DNA from: Hydrangea macrophylla | Lineage: Eukaryota > Streptophyta > Magnoliopsida > Cornales > Hydrangeaceae | DNA: 64,000 nt | Reading direction: 5' to 3' | NCBI GenBank assembly: GCA_033977485.1 | Contig: CM066983.1 | Span: forward strand, 111,257,580 to 111,321,579 | In this document: positions 56,360-64,000 of the stretch, one piece after another | How positions within the stretch are numbered: position 1 is the first letter of the stretch | Layout of the letters: each line of letters begins with the position of its first letter | Notes under the pieces: model-generated | Database searches by the model: none | Told to the model about the DNA's origin: nothing | The model's input: the letters and a program-made list of their open reading frames with translations, nothing else | Made by a program: the position numbers and the translations under genes

Positions 56360-57323
56360 TGTGGGTCTTACCTTGTCGCGTGGACTTATTGGCGAGGAGT
56401 TGAGGACTAGGAGTGTAGAACGTACACGTGAGACTCCGGAGACTAGTATGAAATGTAGAGGATGTGAATGCGAGCATGTTTATCATTTATGTGCATTATT
56501 ATTTTATTCACTAAGCATTAGCTTAAAAGAATCGATGTATGTGTGGTTATTCAAATAGCCATTTCAGGTGTTAATGCCGGCGAGGAATCGGAGAAGTGAT
56601 CACGGGATATTGGAAATTCAATTAGAAGGTGATGAAGTATGTGCACCTCATATGTTTATAATAGAAATGTTGTAATAAGGATTCTATGACGTATAGTCTA
56701 TGTTTAACATAGTATCTTAGAACGAATTCGTGATGTTGTAATAGACAATAATCTTTGTAATTATGTTTTGTTAATGTTAGAATTCCGTTAGGATCACTTT
56801 GGACTGAGTTTGGAGTGTGTGTTTGGTCCCTGGTTGAATTCAGAAAACTTTTAACTTGGAATTCTGTAGAATGTGCTGCTGCAATGAAACCAGTCGACTG
56901 GTTTGTAAAAACAGTCGACTGGATCAATTTGTTGGGTAATTCACTGCATCATTTTGTGAAAAGCAGTCGATTGGGTCCCCCGACACAGTCGATTGGTTGT
57001 GTTTCAGAATCAGATCTTTTTGCCTGGACCAGAATTCAATCGACCGGACAGTACAAGTCGACTGGGAATTTGACCCCCTAGTCGACTGGACATGAAGAAG
57101 AAGTCGACTGTACTGGCTGCTAAGATTCTGAGGTCTTTGTATCTTGCATTTTCAGTCGACCGGACGTTTGATTAGTCGACTGGATTTCTGATTTAAAAAT
57201 GAATTATTTTCTTTTCCGCTGCGTGTTCTTAAACTAATTCTTTCGGGAACGTTAATGAATGGATCTAGCCTCGGTGGCATGCCACGGGCTTCGGTTCCGC
57301 TATTGTGAGACCGAGTTGTGACA
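56360..57323 (+). mobile_element. LTR 3' part, plus orientation
   Basis: Aligns by eye with the last ~970 bases of the minus-strand solo LTR 11477-13603, starting at GTGGGTCTTACC and ending GGCATGCCACGGGCTTCGGTT...GAGTTGTGACA. It carries the hairpin TAAGC-ATTA-GCTTA (56512-56525), CAGGTG (56565-56570) and paired SalI-type palindromes (56891-57190). Its likely 5' part is at 25484-28930. Confidence 0.7.
56891..57190. repeat. Diverged paired palindrome array
   Basis: CAGTCGACTG or variants start at 56891/56912 (21 bases apart), 56964/56986 (22) and about 57037/57055 (18), with more degenerate copies to about 57185. Several have lost the central palindrome by single changes. Confidence 0.75.
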
Positions 57324-58199
57324 TGAATAGCCTATTTCAAATTTTTTTTTGAAAATTTTGGAAATTATATAGGTGTTCCGATTTCCATTCCGATTTTTTC
57401 AGAATTTCATTTTCCTTTCCGATTTGGGAATTTTCCTTCTGATTTAGGAAATTTTCGGAATCGGACTTCTTCGGAAATTTTCGGAATTAGAATCAGAAAT
57501 TTTCATAATTTTTGGAATACAAATACTATTGAAAGGGTAAGTCATGCTTTTATAGAGTGTCCCTTACTCTCTCCTTTCTCTTCTTATCCGATGTGGGACA
57601 AACAAGTCCCCATTTTTCCAAATTTTTGAAAAATATTTGAATTTTTTCGAAAATACTTTTAGAAAATTTTTGAAAAACAAATTTTCTGAAATTTTAGAAT
57701 TTTCGAACATTTCAAAACAAATCTAATTTCAATCTGATTTTTGTTCAAAATTTTCAAAATTCAAAATTTAATTTTTTGTGCTAAAATTAAAAATTTTCAG
57801 ATCAGAATCGTTCCAAAATGGCACCCTAGGTTGAGGCAACACAATCAATAAGGGTAAAAAGGTATTTTTGACTCGTCCATGAGAAATCTGAAGAATGTGA
57901 CAGCCCCCGCACTATAGAACCACGTGGACCCCGTGTTCTTGTTGTTTGGTACGTAAAATTGATTTTTATCCAACACTCCAACTAACCGGTCAGCTAATCC
58001 CACTTAGCCAATGACATGGCAAGTGATTTTCACGCGCTAATAATTTGTATGGGGAAGTGTCTCCTACCAAATGCTATGGACAATTGGACACAGGGAGTCT
58101 GTTAACCGTACAATTTAGGCTATGGCTTCTCCATCAAAAAAATGTAAATCCAAAAAAGGAAAAAAAAAAAAAAAAAACAAAAAACAAAATTTAAAGAAG
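57324..58199. other. Intergenic flank upstream of the WRKY gene
   Basis: 57324-57800 is low-complexity DNA rich in TTTTCGGAA/GAAATTTT phrases. A candidate W-box core TTGACT lies at 57868-57873 and an ACGTGG core near 57932. No gene or transposon end was recognised. Confidence 0.5.
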
Positions 58200-58294
58200 A
58201 GAAAACTATAATAAAAGTGAAAGCCATGTTTTTCTCTTCTGCAGAACTTTTCATAGTGCAAGGCACTAGTACCAGACTAGCAGAAGTTTGAAAA

Positions 58295-58355
<61 letters not shown>

Positions 58356-58800
58356 ATCAATCCTTTTCTTTCTCCTTGTCTCTTAGTTCCATATGGGTAC
58401 CCTCTGAAAATCTAAAGAATCAACACCTCCACCAAACCCAGTGGAAAGGTTCTCCCTTTGTGGGTTCTATTAAGCTCAAAAATAGACAGACACCTCCAAT
58501 AGCGGCAATATTGGCCAGAAGTGCCTAGATTTTCACTTTGTTAAGGTTTCTCTATCTATGGTCAAGTTCTCTGTTTCTATGTCAAGAGTCTACATAAATA
58601 CATATCCATGTCAAAAATGTGTATATATCTATATATATATATATATATATCTTTTCTTTGCAAAAAGTCTTGATTTTTATTTTTATTTTTTTGGGGTACT
58701 AAGTTGTGGTTACTAAAATGCAGTTGGAGTTGAATGATATAAAGTGGCTAGCAAAGGAGATTTAATGGGAGCAAATAGTTGTGGCCATCCTGGTTCGTTC
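58200..58800 (+). promoter_or_regulatory. Candidate promoter and 5' leader of the WRKY gene
   Basis: A TATAATAAA box (58207-58215) is followed by sequence typical of a plant leader, with a (TC)n tract at about 58297-58334 running into (AC)n at 58334-58353. The leader is probably spliced: an acceptor-like CTGTCTGCACACAG ends at 61304, 78 bases before the coding ATG. The first exon's donor is not certain. The intron between (about 58.8-61.3 kb) shows no other gene. Confidence 0.4.
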
Positions 58801-61304
58801 CATTTGTGCCTCTCTATCTTTACTACTTTTTTTTTTTCTTTTGATTGCTTGGAAGTAATTTAATTGATTTGATCAATATTTTTTTTATCCTCTTTATTTA
58901 CTTGTTAGGGATTGTTAGATCTTTATACAAATTCCAATTTTATTTTATCCAAATAATTTCTCAGGTTATTTTTTGGTTTTTTAATTTTTTTGGGGAGGGT
59001 TATACTTGTACCAGAAGAGATTGAGCATGTTAAATAAGTAGCTTGGATCTGATTAAAAAAAAAAATAAAAATAAAGGGTGCTTGGCCATGTTGTTTATTG
59101 CTGCAAAATTTGCTAGTTTTGGTTTTGAAACCTTGTTAATGTATCTATTTTTGTAATAATGCGATTATTGAAACATGACAGGCCTAGGGATTTCTATTTT
59201 ATGTGAAGTTGGTACTTTGTCATAAGATTAGATGTATTGCTAATTTCAATTTTTTGGAGACTCCAAATGTTTGCATTATGCAGAAAGATTAGCACTATCA
59301 ATCGTGGCCCTTGCAGGCTTGGAAGGACTCGTGATATTAAAGAGGGGTTATTTTGAATTACAACACCTAGGTCAACTTAGCTTAATTGTCTTCAAGGATT
59401 AGAAATGGAAGGAGATCGAAATTGGATTTGCACTCTGCCGGATGCCTTTTTTTTCCACTTTTCTTTTACGTGATGGTCGATCGATAATTTTGTTTCGTAC
59501 TACTTATAGGGTGGTGTTTGGCAACAGCTTTTGGAGTTCATAAGTGATCGAGGAATTGTGAATCTGATTCAAATGGAAAAAAAATGTGAGCCAATCGCAT
59601 TTGCAATTGGCCAGGTTGCTACATTGGACAACTTTTGGTCCAAATCAATATTTATTTTTGCGAATGAACCGCAGATGAAGCAGCTATGCCAAACGGCCCC
59701 TAAGTTGTTTTGGATCTTGTTCTTAACTGGAGGCAATTTTGATGGTCAAGTAGGTTTATTAATTGTGAATCCCCAAGTACAAAATTTAATGCTCAGAGCA
59801 GAGAAGATTCATAATGAAACCTAACCAAACATACGTAACTGAATAGTGAATATGTTTATTAATTGTGAAGCGGAAGTACAAAGGTTTGTGCAAAATATTT
59901 GTTGCCGTGGAATGATTGAAGTCAATATCATTTAGCAAGACAGATAGTATTGATTTTCTGTCAAAAGCTAGCATTGGGGTAGTTACTTTTTCATTGTATG
60001 CCCTTGGTGATGAGAAATTACTAAGTTGGATTCGCAATTTAAGGCCATTATTTTACATGATATCTTCGCTGACTGAGATAGACTCCACCATAGATATTAG
60101 AATTCTAAACATATCTCTGAAATGAGCGTGGGGTTGTTTGACAAATTGCACATTGTTATGTGAAACTTGAGGTTTCATCAATGGACAGCTCTGAAACGAA
60201 CTTGAGGTTATTTATATTGGCTTTGATGCAAAAGGACTGTTTATTGTATCGTAATGTAGTACAGTACTTGAAATGAAAATATTAAATAAATTAAACTTCG
60301 TCGTCTAGGTGACAGACAAGATAAGCAGCCTATGGTGCTTTTGGTGAAGAGTCGACTTCACTAGGAATTAGAAAAACGGAACTGCAATTGCTATCAGATT
60401 GTCATTGCTCATAATCAGTTTTTTTTTTTTTTTTGGTTGGTAATATCACTTTTTATTAGCTGCCATACATTTGGGTGTCAGCTCCTGGTAAAATTTGTAA
60501 GTAGGACTCCACATCTACTTATGCAACTCACAACTCGCGAAATTTGTATCGTAATACATTTGGGGGAGAGCGGAGAAGCACAGTGACAGCTTTTCTGTAT
60601 TTGAACTGTAACTTCTTTATTGTTGTGGGACTATGGTGAATGTTGTAATTTTGAGCATTTCTTAGAAGTTGGGTAATTTGCAAACAAGAAATTTATCCAT
60701 GTACAACAATGATATGCTGCTGGTTGAAATATGTTGGTTTTCTCTGTTTCGTCCTGTTGAGACAGACAACTCTTACACTTATTCCTTTTTTTTTTTGGTT
60801 GTTGTTGAAGTGATCTTCAATTTAGTCCAATAATCAATACAGTTATGTAAGCTTGAAGAAGTCGATTTTAGGGTTTTGAGTAGCTGGAGCTAACATTAGC
60901 AAGAAGTTTTGGCACTTTTGAACTACATTCTCATCAGTTGTAATTACTTTCGTCTCTTTCAACTTGTTTTATAGATAGTTCTAATACGATTTTCACTTGT
61001 TTAGAAATGCAAGTCTTACGTGCTCGTGTTTTTTAAGTGAGTGTTTTGCATATTATGAGGGCATGAGTTTGGGGTTATTGACATGACAGGAACCCTATGC
61101 CCTCAACTTCTATCGAAAATAACTCTCAATCAATCGTGTTTCTATTTCCATCTCTACCCTTCTTTCATTTTTTTCTCTTCCCTCAATATACAAAGTATAT
61201 AATGTTGATACATGTACCATCAGAAAAAAGTCACTTCCATACCAAACGCGCCATAAGTTTCATCTCCTGACACTCTTGTATATATATTTGCTGTCTGCAC
61301 ACAG

Positions 61305-61382
61305 GAAGCTGCAAATGTTCCGTCTAAGAGGGTTGAGGCAATAAAAAAACCGTGACTACCAACTCAAAACTTCATTAAAAAA
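61305..61382 (+). promoter_or_regulatory. Last part of WRKY leader with small upstream ORF
   Basis: The second leader exon probably starts at 61305, after CACACAG. It contains an upstream ATG at 61315 opening a nine-codon ORF that ends with TAA before the main ATG at 61383. The main ATG follows a run of A bases. Confidence 0.35.
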
Positions 61383-64000
61383 ATGGAGATTAAAGAGACA
61401 GAGAGGAGAGTTATAGCTAAACCAGTTGCTTCAAGGCCTAGTTCTTCCACTTTTAGGTCCTTCTCAGAACTCCTTGCTGGTGCCATTAATGGCTCACCTT
61501 CAAGGGAGTCTGCTGAACCTACTGTCACTCCCATTAGACCCAATACAATAAGATTAAAGCCGACTGCAAACCGTCCTCCAGTTGGCATTGTTTCTTCACA
61601 GGTAACCACTTAGATCATTGGATTGCATTCCATTGTTTTTTTTTTTTTTTGGTTATAGTTTAATATTCAAAAGTTCTTGTCTTCAGATCTTTTTGATGTT
61701 CAATAAACAGGTTGAGGTATGTGGAGCTGCGGTTTGTAATTCTTCTGACAAGGGTTCAAAATCAGACATCAAATCCAATGTAGTATACAGACCCTTGGCC
61801 AAGCTCGTATCGAAGTCAACCGTGTCTCTCTTGGCAAATCTGGTCAGTACGTATATCTTGTGATTACGTCGTTACCATCTTCATTTCCAACACATAAAGA
61901 TGAATTTTAAAACAATATTTACTTTTTCAAAAAAACCAAGTCTTAATTTTTCCCCTTTTTAAGTTGAAGATGGTGTTTTGCATATGACGTGATAAGTTGG
62001 GGATTCTGGAATCTCGTACTCTTCAACTTCTATACAAATAACTCTTACTATTAATCATTTAAAAAAAAAAAAAAATCTTCATCTATAGTCCGCTTTCGTT
62101 TTCTTCCTTTCTATATACCTAACGATGAACAATATTGAGATATTACCATGAAAAGAAAAAAGTCACTTTTGTACGGAATATAACATATGTTATTTGACAT
62201 AATGGTCTAGGAAAGTCTCTTTAAAGCAGTCTATTGTAATTACTCGATCTCTCAGATTCATTCTTTGATTTTCCAACTGTTTGAGGTGTGTGATTGGTCC
62301 ACGTGTACAAGTATGTCTATGTGGCACATAGGTGGACCATTAGTATCTTAGAACATGGTGAATAGTACCCAAGGACAAGCACTGAAGTGCAGTCCATACA
62401 AGGCACATCAATGGTCTAGATAGCTAAGTACAACTTTTCCATTTTCTTTTTTTCAGGGAAATTCCAATATTAGTCAAGAGGCACCAGCTCAGATTGAGGC
62501 CCATGTTCAACCTCCAAAACCAGTTAATTACAATTTTAGAACCAGTTCCAGCTCAAATATCCATCAAAATTATCAATCACAACCTGAAAGAGCGAAAACA
62601 AGTGAGTACATAGAAGATGATCAGAAATCTTTGCCACCCACAAGTAATTCAGACCGACCTTCTTACGATGGATATAATTGGAGAAAATACGGGCAAAAGC
62701 AAGTTAAAGGAAGTGAGTACCCGAGAAGTTACTATAAATGCACACACCCAAATTGTCCAGTGAAAAAAAAGGTTGAAAGATCACTTGATGGACAGATAGC
62801 TGAAATCGTATACAAGGGCGAGCACAACCATTCAAAGCCTCAGCCTCCTAAGCGCAACACGCCAGTGGCACAAGGGCAAGCACTTGTTTCTGATGGAAAT
62901 GCTCAAGACCCAAACATTCCCATATGGTATAACCAACTAAATGTGATAAATGAAGATTGTGAAGATAGAACAGAAAACAGGAATGAAATTGGATTATCGG
63001 GCAAAGCTCCATTATCTTATGATCCAGTTATAGCTAGAGCAGTCAATAACTGTGTTACAACTCTTGAAAATTCTTGTGGTCTTAGTGGGGATTGTGAGGA
63101 GGGAAGCAAGGGGTTGGAGGCAGATGATGATGAACCTAGAAGTAAAAGAAGGTAAGGACCTGTTTGGTCGTCCTTGAATATAATTTTTGTGATAGCCATT
63201 TAGTTAAAGAAGACATCATCTTGAATGTTTCATCAAGAAAATTTTGCTAGTTTGAACAATGATGCTTAAAATCATAAATTGTCGAAAAGTAGAAACGATC
63301 TTTGAGAAAGAAACTTTTTTTGATCGGTTTCATTGTGTTGATGTACTTCTTGTTTAAGATGCTATATAAATTGTGAATGAGACTATTCAATTCAGTGACA
63401 ACCAAACACGCTATAAATGATCAACCTAACTTACTCGCAGATATATTACACCAAAAGCAAGCTGATTAAATTTGCAAAGTGATGAATTTAGAGCGCGTTT
63501 GGGCCAATTTAAGAAGTTGTGACAGCATGGATAAGCTTTTTCACTGCTTTTTGAAACTCTGATTCTTTGTTATGGCTAAAAAAACATCTTTGTTTTTTAT
63601 TTGTTTGTTTGTTTGTGTTTTTTTTTTAAAGGATCCAATTTGTAGCCTTCTAAAAAATCTTTTTTCCAAGAAGGGATTGTTTTACTAGCTAACCCAAAGA
63701 GGTTCTTAATCTTTGGCAAGAGTAGATTTGCGAAGTACTACTTATTCCCAACAAAAAAAAAAATAATAAATAAAGATTTACAAATTACATTCACGTTTAA
63801 GTCCCTTAGTGGTAGTAAGTTTATTTTTGTTCTCTTTGCTTTAGGAAAAATGAGATTCAACCCAATGAAAGAGGCCTATCAGGGGAAGGTGTAAAAGAGC
63901 CTCGGATTCTGATGCAAAATTCGACAGATTCCGAGATTATTGGTGACGGGTTTCGTTGGAGAAAATATGGGCAGAAAGTAGTCAAAGGAAATCCGTATCC
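61383..64000 (+). CDS. WRKY44: Group I WRKY transcription factor, WRKY44/TTG2-like, partial
   Basis: Coding exons are 61383-61601, 61711-61842, 62457-63151 and 63845 to the window end, all with GT-AG borders and matching phase. The N-terminus ([22 protein letters not shown], residues 10-31) and the exon 2 segment [16 protein letters not shown] are conserved marks of WRKY44 (TTG2), which acts in the nucleus in seed-coat tannin, mucilage and trichome development in Arabidopsis. The first WRKY domain has WRKYGQK at about residues 192-198 with a C-x4-C...H-x-H zinc site. The second domain starts with WRKYGQK at about 387-393 and is cut by the window end near NPYP, where group I genes usually carry a conserved intron. 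A basic SKRR stretch precedes exon 4. No defect is seen. WRKY proteins bind W-boxes (TTGACC/T). Confidence 0.9.

Noticed and set aside
59531..60125. ORFs of 97 and 69 codons upstream of the WRKY coding exons
   Set aside because: They lie in the predicted leader intron, show no recognisable domain, and the opposite strand is equally open.

Overview
This is a gene-poor, transposon-dense piece of a plant nuclear genome, almost certainly a eudicot. It carries Ty3/gypsy LTR retrotransposons with plant-type primer sites, two endogenous plant pararetroviruses (family Caulimoviridae), plant-style microsatellites, and at the right edge the start of a WRKY transcription-factor gene that resembles WRKY44/TTG2. 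The species cannot be named from the sequence. Apart from the WRKY gene, every coding region seen belongs to a mobile or viral element, and nearly all are broken.

Layout, left to right. 1-6684: AT-rich intergenic DNA with a solo LTR (800-3352, target duplication TATGT), two small tandem duplications and an LTR remnant ending at 6388. 6730-15619: endogenous pararetrovirus 1 (plus strand), with movement protein, coat/gag with zinc knuckle, aspartic protease, reverse transcriptase and RNase H, then an overlapping second ORF. It is broken by stops and frameshifts, its RNase H is split by a solo LTR (11477-13603), and it sits between two (AAT)n tracts. 15898-24872: a complete, young Ty3/gypsy chromovirus (Tekay/Del-like), with 2110-bp LTRs, target duplication GAAAT, tRNA-iMet primer site and a gag-pol carrying two frameshifts in T-runs. 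It lies inside a MITE-like sequence.

25484-57323 is one deep nest. Two parts of an LTR (25484-28930 and 56360-57323) flank a second, minus-strand pararetrovirus. That virus is split by (i) a gag-only LTR element (29013-34569, target duplication CCTTC), itself holding a solo LTR (31787-33649, AGATC), and (ii) a 19.4-kb array (35851-55225, GCGGC) with the structure LTR-internal-LTR-internal-LTR and no recognisable genes. Another solo LTR (25920-28899, GAATT) sits in the left LTR part.

57324-64000: flank, promoter and leader, then the first four coding exons of the group I WRKY gene. The window ends inside the second WRKY domain.

The most unusual signals are structural. They are the three-LTR array whose middle LTR differs from the two outer ones; 10-bp palindromes paired at about 21-bp spacing inside the LTRs of one retrotransposon family; a short hairpin whose stem sequence covaries across at least seven LTRs and is followed by CAGGT; dense ACGT-core (G-box/ABRE-like) arrays in each 3.5-kb LTR; and a viral insertion bounded by AAT microsatellites. 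All element boundaries, target duplications and splice sites were read by eye. Identity levels are estimates from visual alignment.
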